From contig JAAZOE010000409.1 of assembly GCA_012797915.1 (NCBI GenBank), positions 1 through 7,453 on the forward strand: a stretch of DNA of 7,453 nucleotides, given 5' to 3'. Both the position numbers and the translations under genes were made by a program. The stretch is from Candidatus Zixiibacteriota bacterium (lineage in GTDB: Bacteria > Zixibacteria > MSB-5A5 > GN15 > JAAZOE01). The first letter of the stretch is position 1; every line of letters starts with the position of its first letter. This document shows, one piece after another, positions 1-5,122 of this stretch. The notes beneath the pieces are model-generated. The model did no database searches and had not been told where the DNA came from. It saw only the letters and a list, made by a program, of their open reading frames with translations.

Positions 1-757
1 AGCGGACCAGATTGGCATAGAGGGTATCGCTTTGGAGCAGGCGACCGAGACTCCCCTGCCCGCTGTCGATCTTGTCGGTCAGGCGGCGGGCGTTTTCAAG
101 GGTACTGGAGAGGTCGGCCCAGATGGTGTTATCGTTTTTCTGGAAGGCGGCCATGACGTTCGATACGCGGTCGAGCGCCTCGACCAGGTTGACATAGAGC
201 ATCGAATCGGCCACCAGGCGCCCGAGGCTTCCCTGACCATCGGCCACCTTGCGGGAGATATCGCGCAGATTACACAGCAGGGAATCTATCGAGCCGGTCA
301 TGCCGGACATCTTGACGATCAATTGCTCCAGTCCTCCCTCGTCGATGGTCGGCACCACCGAGCCTGGGGCAATCAGCGATTTTCCGGTCGGGCCGGGGAT
401 GATTTCGACGTACTTGTCTCCCAGGAAACCGATGGTTCCGAGTTTGACGGCGGTCCCCTCGGTCAGGAACTCCCAGACGGAGGCGCGGATGCGGATGACC
501 GCCTCGATGCGCCGCCGGGCATCGAGGTTGACGAACGCGATCGACTTGACGTTGCCGACCTCCACCCCGCCCAGCCAGACCGGAGCCCCCTTGACCAGGC
601 CGTTGACCGACTGGAAATAGACGGTCAGGGTGTTTTTGGATTCGAAGATCGAAGTGCCGCCGCCTTGGAATGAGGAATAGAGCAGCAGGGCCATGGCGCA
701 GGTGACGATGATCCCGACCCACAGGTTGCCCCATTTGATCTTTCCGCTTCGTTTCAT
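1..757 (-). CDS. mlaD: MlaD-like MCE-domain lipid transport protein (partial, C-terminus beyond window)
   Basis: This is the substrate-binding subunit of an Mla-type ABC lipid transporter. In the known family it is anchored in the inner membrane and forms an MCE-domain ring in the periplasm that passes phospholipid to or from the MlaE permease. Reading leftward from ATG at 757, 252 residues are visible and the frame is still open at the window edge. A short basic N-terminus (MKRSGKIKWG) precedes one transmembrane segment at about residues 10-28. The MCE domain lies at about 42-121, with the typical 'GLVKGAPVWLGGVEVGNV' and 'GFLGDKYVEI' elements. After it come helical segments with two copies of a GQGSLGRL...LY-NLV motif at 174-192 and 233-251. 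The gene lies 13 bases after the ATPase gene, so it is almost certainly co-transcribed. Its ribosome binding site is weak (only a GGGGCC-like run), which would suit translational coupling. The MCE family call is firm. The E. coli-style symbol is by analogy, because no mlaC or mlaB is visible. Confidence 0.93.
   Translation of the reverse strand, partial: MKRSGKIKWGNLWVGIIVTCAMALLLYSSFQGGGTSIFESKNTLTVYFQSVNGLVKGAPVWLGGVEVGNVKSIAFVNLDARRRIEAVIRIRASVWEFLTEGTAVKLGTIGFLGDKYVEIIPGPTGKSLIAPGSVVPTIDEGGLEQLIVKMSGMTGSIDSLLCNLRDISRKVADGQGSLGRLVADSMLYVNLVEALDRVSNVMAAFQKNDNTIWADLSSTLENARRLTDKIDSGQGSLGRLLQSDTLYANLVR
5..238 (-). repeat. Two copies of a GQGSLGRL...LYxNLV repeat within mlaD
   Basis: Bases 238-182 and 61-5, read on the minus strand, encode two similar 19-residue segments. 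Both begin GQGSLGRL and end LY-NLV, and they start 59 residues apart. The match is strong in protein but only partial in DNA, which points to an old, selected duplication rather than a recent one. Similar 'G-GSLG-L' repeats occur in the post-MCE helical region of many MlaD-like proteins. More copies may follow beyond the window edge. Confidence 0.75.
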
Positions 758-770
758 AGACCGGCCCCGT

Positions 771-1538
771 TTAGACAAAATTCCGTTTGATGACCTCGCC
801 GACCGACTGGCGGAAAGGCGAGAGAAAATCCTGAACCTCCGGCGTCGCGCATTGCCGGAGTTGATCGAGGTCGCCGTCGAAGACGAGCCGTCCGGTGTGG
901 ATGATGACGAACTTGTCGGCCAGCTTGACGGCATCGGCGATCTGATGGGTGACGATGATGACCGAAATCCGTTCCTGCTCCTGAAGTTTCTTGATCAGAG
1001 CGAGGACATTGGCGGTGGCTTGCGGATCGAGGCCGGTGGTCGGTTCATCGAAGAGCATCAGGCTGGGACGGGTGGACAGAAGCGCCCGGGCGATGGCCAC
1101 CCGCCGACGCATCCCGCCGGAGAGTTCTTCGGGGAGTCGATCGATCAGCTCGGTGTCGAGGTCGACGAACTGCAGCATCTGCCGGACTTCCCCCTCGATC
1201 TGGTCATCGGTTTTCTTCGAATATTCGAACTGGTAGTAGCCGACGTTTTCGCCGATGGTCATGGAATCGAACAGGGCGCCATCCTGGAAGACCATGCCGA
1301 TCCGCTTGCGCAGATCGCGAAGTTCGGCCCCCTTCAGGGCGGCGATATCGCGGCCATCGACCAGCACCTTTCCCGACCAGGGGCGGTCCAGGCCGAGGAT
1401 GAGGCGCAGGATGGTCGATTTGCCCGAGCCGGAGGGGCCCATGATGACCCGGCTTTCTCCGGGGGCGATGCGGAAGGACACCTCCCGCAGGACGGGCGTG
1501 TCGCCATACCCGAAGGTGACGTTTTCCAGCCGGATCAT
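771..1538 (-). CDS. mlaF: MlaF-like ABC transporter ATP-binding protein
   Basis: This is the cytoplasmic ATPase of the Mla-type lipid transporter. It hydrolyses ATP to drive the MlaE permease. All ABC motifs are intact in the 255-residue product: Walker A GPSGSGKST (34-42), Q-loop at VFQDG (Q85), signature LSGGM followed by three arginines (139-146), Walker B LMLFDEP (160-166), D-loop GLDP (169-172) and switch histidine H198 in VTHQ. The signature plus 'RRRVAIARAL' and the 'FDSMTIGENV' segment are typical of the MlaF/Ttg2A group, and the length is close to the usual 250-270 residues. The ATG at 1538 overlaps the TGA of mlaE as ATGA. An AAGGGG ribosome binding site lies seven bases upstream, inside the end of mlaE, so translational coupling is likely. 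The C-terminal tail (about 225-255) beyond the nucleotide-binding domain probably contacts partner subunits. Confidence 0.95.
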   Translation of the reverse strand: MIRLENVTFGYGDTPVLREVSFRIAPGESRVIMGPSGSGKSTILRLILGLDRPWSGKVLVDGRDIAALKGAELRDLRKRIGMVFQDGALFDSMTIGENVGYYQFEYSKKTDDQIEGEVRQMLQFVDLDTELIDRLPEELSGGMRRRVAIARALLSTRPSLMLFDEPTTGLDPQATANVLALIKKLQEQERISVIIVTHQIADAVKLADKFVIIHTGRLVFDGDLDQLRQCATPEVQDFLSPFRQSVGEVIKRNFV

Positions 1539-2317
1539 AGGTACCCCTTCAGGAAGGTGAAGACGACCTTGGTGACGATGAAGTTGACGATCAGGATGGT
1601 GATGGAGGCGATCATGACCGATTCGGTGGTGGCCCGGCCGACCCCTTTGGTGCCGCCGGTGGCGGTGAAGCCTTTGTAGCAGGAGATGAAGGCGATGATG
1701 AAGGCAAAGACGAACGGTTTGAGCAGACCGATGAAGACGTTGCCGAAGGTCAGTTTGGCGTTGACGGCGGACATATAGGTGGTCGAGGTCAGGTGGGCGA
1801 TGAAGAGGGCGATCACCCAGCCCCCCATGATGGCGATGAAGTCGCAGATGACGGTCAGAACCGGGACCATGACCACCAGGGCGATCAGCCGGGGGGCGGC
1901 CAGCTTGCGGATCGGGTCGACCCCAAAAGCGGTCAGGGCATCGAGCTGATTGGAGGATTTCATGGAGCCGATTTCGGCGGTGATGCCGGCGGCCACCCGC
2001 GCCGCGACCATCAGGCCGGCCAGGATGGGGCCCAGTTCGCGGATGACCGACAGAGCCATCAGGCGGCCAAGGTAGTTTTTGGAGCCGAAGTCGGCCAGCT
2101 CCATCGAAAATTGCAGCGCCAGCCCCTGTCCGGCGAAGATTCCGGTCAGGATGACCAGGAACAGCGACCCGATGCCGATCAGGTACATCTGCTCCATCGT
2201 TTCGGCCAGATAGACCGGACGTCCGAACAGGGACAGAACCATCCGGGCCGAAAAGCGGGACAGCTGATCGACATCGAAAACGAACCGTTTGAAACTCTGA
2301 TACAACCCGGTTATCAT
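1535..2317 (-). CDS. mlaE: MlaE-like ABC lipid transporter permease
   Basis: This is the integral membrane subunit of the Mla-type transporter. With MlaF it forms the inner-membrane core that moves phospholipid. The product from ATG 2317 is 260 residues, the same length as E. coli MlaE. Visible features are the N-terminal amphipathic region (1-35), several hydrophobic segments, and the family signature RELGPILAGLMVAARVAAG...AEIGSM (93-119). After it come QLDAL-AFGVDP (124-134) and a C-terminal GGTKGVGRATTESV element (221-234). The open frame extends upstream to ATGs at 2344 and 2398. The 2344 ATG lies inside the -10 box of a near-perfect promoter and the 2398 ATG lies upstream of that promoter, so 2317 is preferred. 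Its ribosome binding site is modest (AAGGG, 11 bases upstream). It is the first gene of the mlaE-mlaF-mlaD operon, an order common outside enterobacteria. Confidence 0.94.
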   Translation of the reverse strand: MITGLYQSFKRFVFDVDQLSRFSARMVLSLFGRPVYLAETMEQMYLIGIGSLFLVILTGIFAGQGLALQFSMELADFGSKNYLGRLMALSVIRELGPILAGLMVAARVAAGITAEIGSMKSSNQLDALTAFGVDPIRKLAAPRLIALVVMVPVLTVICDFIAIMGGWVIALFIAHLTSTTYMSAVNAKLTFGNVFIGLLKPFVFAFIIAFISCYKGFTATGGTKGVGRATTESVMIASITILIVNFIVTKVVFTFLKGYL

Positions 2318-2342
2318 ATCGGGAACCGCCCTTGGTGGCCCC

Positions 2343-2371
2343 ATTCTATCGGTCAACCGCGGTGGTGTCAA
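2343..2371 (-). promoter_or_regulatory. Sigma-70-type promoter of the mla operon
   Basis: Read on the minus strand, a perfect -35 TTGACA (2371-2366) is followed by a 17-base spacer and then TAGAAT (2348-2343), a 5/6 match to the -10 consensus. The expected transcript start is near 2336. That leaves a leader of about 19 bases before ATG 2317 and rules out the in-frame ATGs at 2344 and 2398 for this transcript. Confidence 0.8.
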
Positions 2372-2404
2372 GGTATAAATCCTCCGGCGGCGGGCCATTA
2401 GCAG

Positions 2405-2432
2405 TTGACAGCGGCGCGTAAATGTCTAGGTT
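2405..2432 (+). promoter_or_regulatory. Candidate promoter of the PP-loop thiolase gene
   Basis: A perfect TTGACA (2405-2410) is followed after 16 bases by TAGGTT (2427-2432), which keeps the three most important -10 positions (T1, A2, T6). The expected start near 2439 gives a very short leader carrying GGAGG at 2442-2446 in front of the GTG at 2451. It is back to back with the mla promoter, and the two -35 boxes are 33 bases apart. A TATAAA at 2374-2379 is an alternative -10, but its -35 is poor. Confidence 0.55.
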
Positions 2433-2450
2433 ACGGCCCATGGAGGAACG

Positions 2451-3461
2451 GTGAATTATCGCGGACACGGTATTGCCCTTTTTTCCGGCGGATTGGATTC
2501 TTCGCTGGCCATCCTGCTGGTTATGAAGCAGAACATCCGGGTGACGGCGTTGTCGTTCGTGACGCATTTCGGGTGCGATTTCAGCGACCGTTCCAGTTGC
2601 TCGCGCGATCCGTATCCGGTGGCCCGGCAATTCGGTTTCGAGGTCAAGCTGGTTCATCTGGCCGAACAATTCGTCGAGATCGTCCGCAATCCGAAATACG
2701 GCCACGGCAAAAACATGAATCCCTGCATCGACTGCCGGATATTGATGCTGCGGGAGGCGAAAAAATTCATGGAGCTGGTGGGAGCGGATTTTATTTTCAC
2801 CGGCGAGGTGGTCGGCCAGCGGCCGATGTCGCAGTACAAACCGCAGCTGCATGTGGTCGAACGGGACGCCGGTTTGAAGGGGAAACTGGTGCGACCGCTG
2901 TCGGCCCGGCTGCTGCCCCCGACCGAACCGGAGCTTTCGGGACTGTTGGACCGCGATCGACTGGAAAACATTTCCGGGCGGTCCCGCCGGCGGCAGATGG
3001 AATTGGCGGCGCAATTCGGTCTGACCGATTACCCCAATCCGGCCGGGGGGTGCCTTTTGACCGACGTCGGATATTCCCGCCGGTTGAAAGATCTTCTGTA
3101 TCATTGTCCCAAAGTCGATTTCCGCGATCTGAATCTGTTGCGGGTCGGCCGTCATTTTCGACTGGATGATCGTTGCAAGGTGATTGTCGGCCGTAATGAG
3201 GCGGAGAATATCGAGATCGAGAAGCTCCGTCGGCCGGAGGATCTGATGTTCGAGGCGCGCGAGACCGGGTCGCCGCTGGTTCTGCTGGTCGGGACTCCGG
3301 ACGAGGCGGCCATTCGGCTGGCGGCGGGGATTACCGCCCGGTACTGCGATCTCAAGCGGGCGGCGGACGTGAATATCACCTACGGCCGCAACGAGGCCGA
3401 TATCCAGATGATTGCGGTCCCGCCAGCCGAGGATCTTCTCCTCGAAACTATCCGGCTGTAA
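2451..3461 (+). CDS. PP-loop ATPase, ThiI/MnmA-like tRNA thiolation protein with NFACT-R-like C-terminus
   Basis: This is probably a tRNA sulfur-transfer enzyme that adenylates a uridine through its PP-loop before sulfur insertion. The 336-residue product has the PP-loop SGGLDSS at 12-18, MNPCIDCR at 89-96 (a CxxC like the 'NPC' region of MnmA-type thiolases), TGEVVGQRPMSQ at 117-128 and NPAGGCLLTD at 196-205, with a third cysteine at 201. Residues from about 240 to 336 read as a divergent NFACT-R/DUF814-like domain: VGRNEAEN (246-253), then EDLMFEARETGSPLVLL (263-279). The usual W and H of that family are replaced by M and E. Translation must start at GTG 2451 because the nearby ATG at 2440 is stopped after four codons. 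GGAGG lies four bases before the GTG. The gene is divergent from the mla operon and has no close partner. The family is clear, but the substrate (s4U8 or another position) cannot be fixed from sequence, so no symbol is given. Confidence 0.85.
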   Translation: MNYRGHGIALFSGGLDSSLAILLVMKQNIRVTALSFVTHFGCDFSDRSSCSRDPYPVARQFGFEVKLVHLAEQFVEIVRNPKYGHGKNMNPCIDCRILMLREAKKFMELVGADFIFTGEVVGQRPMSQYKPQLHVVERDAGLKGKLVRPLSARLLPPTEPELSGLLDRDRLENISGRSRRRQMELAAQFGLTDYPNPAGGCLLTDVGYSRRLKDLLYHCPKVDFRDLNLLRVGRHFRLDDRCKVIVGRNEAENIEIEKLRRPEDLMFEARETGSPLVLLVGTPDEAAIRLAAGITARYCDLKRAADVNITYGRNEADIQMIAVPPAEDLLLETIRL

Positions 3462-3485
3462 TCATTTTCGGATAAAAATGAGGGC

Positions 3486-3521
3486 AAAAAAGATGAGCCC
3501 CCATCTGGGTGCGACAGGGGC
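3486..3521 (-). terminator. Possible weak minus-strand terminator
   Basis: On the minus strand, GCCCC (3521-3517) can pair with GGGGC (3501-3497) across a 15-base loop. After five more bases comes a run of six T (3491-3486). The stem is short and the T-run is displaced, so this could be chance. If real, it would act as a back-up stop for leftward transcription before it enters the thiolase gene. Confidence 0.25.
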
Positions 3522-3692
3522 CCTCCTCTCCACGCATGATGCGAACGACCGGTTTCCCGGCTGTCCTTTCCCTGCATCACACACCAAACGGTAAAACAAA
3601 GACCATGCCGTCCGGGCGCAAAAAATATTAAATTTGCGGGCTTATCGGACAGTGAGTTAGCGGAAGGATAAGCGTATCGTTCAGGCCCACGG

Positions 3693-3757
3693 CGCATAAT
3701 ATGCGTTCGGAGGCGTATAAACCAGCGCAGGCGGTATCGACGGTCGCATAATATGCG
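3693..3757. repeat. Pair of identical 13-bp palindromes CGCATAATATGCG
   Basis: Identical palindromes (six-base arms around a central A) lie at 3693-3705 and 3745-3757, with centres exactly 52 bp apart, about five helical turns. The second extends to a 15-bp palindrome (T...A) and touches the T-tract of the neighbouring terminator. They resemble protein-binding sites, yet they lie between convergent genes where no promoter is evident. They could instead belong to a dispersed intergenic repeat family. Confidence 0.7.
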
Positions 3758-3789
3758 AAAAAAAGCCCTTCCTCCGGCGGAGGAAGGGC
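3758..3789 (-). terminator. Rho-independent terminator of the secreted-protein gene
   Basis: Read leftward, an 11-bp GC-rich perfect stem (3789-3779 pairing with 3775-3765) closes a three-base loop (3778-3776). Seven T follow at once (3764-3758). It begins 41 bases after the stop codon at 3831, as expected for the end of that transcript. Confidence 0.92.
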
Positions 3790-3830
3790 GTATTTGAGCC
3801 TCCCTGTTGCGTCCGTGGAAACGGGCGGCG

Positions 3831-4634
3831 TTACTTCAGCAGCACCATTTTCTTGGTGTCGGAGAAATCCTTGGCGCTGATCTTGTAGAAGTAGACCCCG
3901 CTGGCCACGGCGGCGCCGGAGTGATCCTTGCCGTCCCAGACAACCTGGTGATTCCCCGCCTGCATGTACCCATCGACCAGATCCTTGACGTTCTGGCCGA
4001 GGATGTTGAAGACGGAGATTTTCACCTCACCGGCCTGCGGCAGCGCATAGGCGATGATGGTGGTCGGGTTGAACGGGTTCGGCGAATTCTGCGACAGCCC
4101 ATAGGCGGTCGGCAGAACGGCGTTGCTGGCCGAGATGGCGCCGATCTCCGGGTTGACGGCTTTCACTTCCGCCCGGCCGCTGGAATAATCGTTGTAGTAG
4201 AAGGTCAATGAGTGACTGGGATTTTCCAGCGTGATCGGGTTCAGGGTGACTTCCTGCACGCCCGGATCGAGTTTGAAATAGAGATTGGCGATGGTTCCGG
4301 TTCCCGCGGCCAAATCCGGGGCCTCATGCGAGACCATGGAGATAAGGCCGATGACGAGCCGGTGATTCTCGTTGTCGATATTGGCCGCCTGGAACTCGAA
4401 GTTCTTCACCCGTTCGGTGAATTCCACCCGCTGCAGGGTCGCCCCCTCGGTAAACGACAGCGGAATGTCCAACGCCGTCAGGTTCTGGCCGTTGGTGATT
4501 TCGAGAGGCACCATCAACAGGCCGTCGGTGGTCGGAGCGGCCTTGGCCGCCGCGAAACGATCGTTGTCGGCCGCCAGCGCCAGCGCCGGGGCGATCAACA
4601 ACAGCACGACAATCATGAACAGATTACGGATCAT
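3831..4634 (-). CDS. Secreted cohesin-like protein with C-terminal sorting (T9SS type A / FlgD-like) domain
   Basis: This is an exported protein of unknown role. From ATG 4634 it has 267 residues. A signal peptide covers 1-21 (basic MIRN, hydrophobic core 5-18, likely cleavage after ALA at 19-21). Residues about 35-155 look like a cohesin-type beta-sandwich: 'LMVPLEITNGQNLTALDIPLSF...' early and 'GTGTIANLYFKLDPG' later. Residues about 181-267 are a C-terminal Ig-like sorting module with SPNPFNPTT (184-192), VFNILGQNV (208-216), VVWDGKD (231-237), SGVYFYKI (245-252) and KKMVLLK at the end. In T9SS-bearing bacteria this module directs export to the surface. Here the secretion route is inferred. 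The frame stays open upstream to 4829, but only the 4634 start gives a signal peptide. AGGAGG lies ten bases before it. A near-consensus promoter and a strong terminator bound it as a single-gene transcript. No dockerin partner is visible. Confidence 0.85.
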   Translation of the reverse strand: MIRNLFMIVVLLLIAPALALAADNDRFAAAKAAPTTDGLLMVPLEITNGQNLTALDIPLSFTEGATLQRVEFTERVKNFEFQAANIDNENHRLVIGLISMVSHEAPDLAAGTGTIANLYFKLDPGVQEVTLNPITLENPSHSLTFYYNDYSSGRAEVKAVNPEIGAISASNAVLPTAYGLSQNSPNPFNPTTIIAYALPQAGEVKISVFNILGQNVKDLVDGYMQAGNHQVVWDGKDHSGAAVASGVYFYKISAKDFSDTKKMVLLK

Positions 4635-4781
4635 ACCTTCACCCCCTCCTTTCAGGGTTTTGGTTTGGCCGTTTTCGCGCCGGTTCCCTGGCGGTTCCAC
4701 GGCCGTTGACATCGCGTTCTGCCGCTTCAATACATCCTTTTTTACTGCGACGGAAAGAGGTGATGAGGGTGGGGTGCTTTC
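4635..4781 (-). other. Long 5' leader of the secreted-protein gene
   Basis: About 147 bases separate the predicted transcript start (near 4781) from ATG 4634. The leader can form a stem GGCCGT/ACGGCC (4704-4699 with 4672-4667) around a smaller CGCC/GGCG stem (4693-4690 with 4681-4678). It ends in a purine-rich AGGAGG ribosome binding region (4650-4645). I recognise no known riboswitch. The fact that it is open in the gene's frame appears accidental. Confidence 0.45.
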
Positions 4782-4787
4782 ATACCT

Positions 4788-4816
4788 ATAATACGCAAAA
4801 CCAGGCTTGCTGTCAA
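4788..4816 (-). promoter_or_regulatory. Strong sigma-70-type promoter of the secreted-protein gene
   Basis: Read on the minus strand: perfect TTGACA (4816-4811), a 17-base spacer and TATTAT (4793-4788), a 5/6 -10 box. This is the best-matching promoter in the window. It suggests strong, housekeeping-factor transcription of the exported protein. Confidence 0.85.
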
Positions 4817-5040
4817 ATGCTTTCCTCATCCGATGTCAATGAATTCAACCCGAAATCGTCCGGCCCGTCTCCCCCGGGCTTCGCCTAACAGTCATAATCT
4901 TGTAATCCTCGCGGCTTGGGTCGGTTCCAATTATTTTCACTTTTTTTCGGTCGCATGCGGGGTCCGGCCGGCAGTCGGTTGTTTCTGCCGGTTCGGGTTT
5001 GACCGCATGCGATCACGGCCTGCCGTCTCATGCTTTCCGC
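4817..5040. other. Divergent control region between secreted protein and OPT transporter
   Basis: No gene is seen here. The region lies between two divergent promoters. Its main feature is a 10-bp inverted repeat: TCGCATGCGG at 4951-4960 and CCGCATGCGA at 5003-5012, each containing the 8-bp palindrome CGCATGCG, with centres 52 bp apart. Between them is a second inverted repeat, CCGGCAG/CTGCCGG (4968-4974 and 4985-4991). The outer sites would be centred at about -120 and -68 relative to the predicted OPT transcript start, positions typical of activator or looping-repressor operators. Confidence 0.55.
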
Positions 5041-5069
5041 TTGACATCAGTTTGGGGTCGTCGTAGCTT
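5041..5069 (+). promoter_or_regulatory. Promoter of the OPT transporter gene
   Basis: A perfect TTGACA (5041-5046), a 17-base spacer and TAGCTT (5064-5069), which keeps T1, A2 and T6 of the -10 box. The expected transcript start near 5076 gives a leader of about 47 bases. The weak -10 would fit a promoter that needs an activator. Confidence 0.6.
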
Positions 5070-5097
5070 GGACTTCATCTAAGTCATAACCGGGTAG

Positions 5098-5118
5098 TTC
5101 CTTATCCATATAAGGAGG
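5098..5118 (+). promoter_or_regulatory. Hairpin covering the OPT ribosome binding site
   Basis: Bases 5098-5105 can pair with 5110-5117 (eight pairs, the outermost a T-G wobble) around a CCAT loop. The 3' arm contains six of the seven bases of the ribosome binding site AAGGAGG (5112-5118), which sits four bases before the GTG at 5123. In RNA this would limit ribosome access unless opened by temperature, a ligand or a protein. Confidence 0.5.
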
Positions 5119-5122
5119 TCTT

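Larger units (their letters stand above)
3462..3830. other. Noncoding gap between convergent genes
   Basis: This 369-base stretch separates the ends of two convergent genes. I see no convincing gene in it. It holds a weak CATTTT/AAAATG hairpin just after the thiolase stop (3463-3480), a weak minus-strand terminator-like hairpin (3486-3521) and a CGCATGATGCG palindrome (3533-3543). It also holds an AT-rich patch flanked by CGCAAA/TTTGCG (3617-3638), a GCTTATC/GATAAGC inverted repeat (3640-3646 and 3667-3673), two CGCATAATATGCG palindromes, and a strong terminator for the right-hand gene. The open frames here show no codon bias or ribosome binding site that would support a protein. Confidence 0.6.

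Noticed and set aside
32..673. Long plus-strand open frame opposite mlaD
   Set aside because: It is antisense to a clear MCE protein, is rich in D, G and R with no recognisable domain, and is typical of shadow frames in high-GC coding DNA.
693..1679. Long plus-strand open frame opposite mlaF and mlaE
   Set aside because: It crosses two well-supported minus-strand genes, has low-complexity acidic composition and no ribosome binding site or family.
3380..3697. 105-codon minus-strand open frame in the convergent gap
   Set aside because: It overlaps the end of the thiolase gene, has no ribosome binding site and no recognisable protein features.
3685..3765. Resemblance of GCGCATAAT and GGTCGCATAAT to the left arm of the dif recombination site
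   Set aside because: A dif site needs a six-base centre followed by a TTATG-type XerD arm. Here CATA and TATG are separated by a single base and the right arm does not match.
4706..4734. Plus-strand TTGACA at 4706-4711 as a promoter
   Set aside because: There is no acceptable -10 box at 16-18 bases and no gene follows on the plus strand for 400 bases. It lies in the leader of the opposite gene.
4635..4829. N-terminal extension of the secreted protein up to ATG 4829
   Set aside because: It would bury the signal peptide 65 residues inside the protein, and the promoter at 4788-4816 lies within it.
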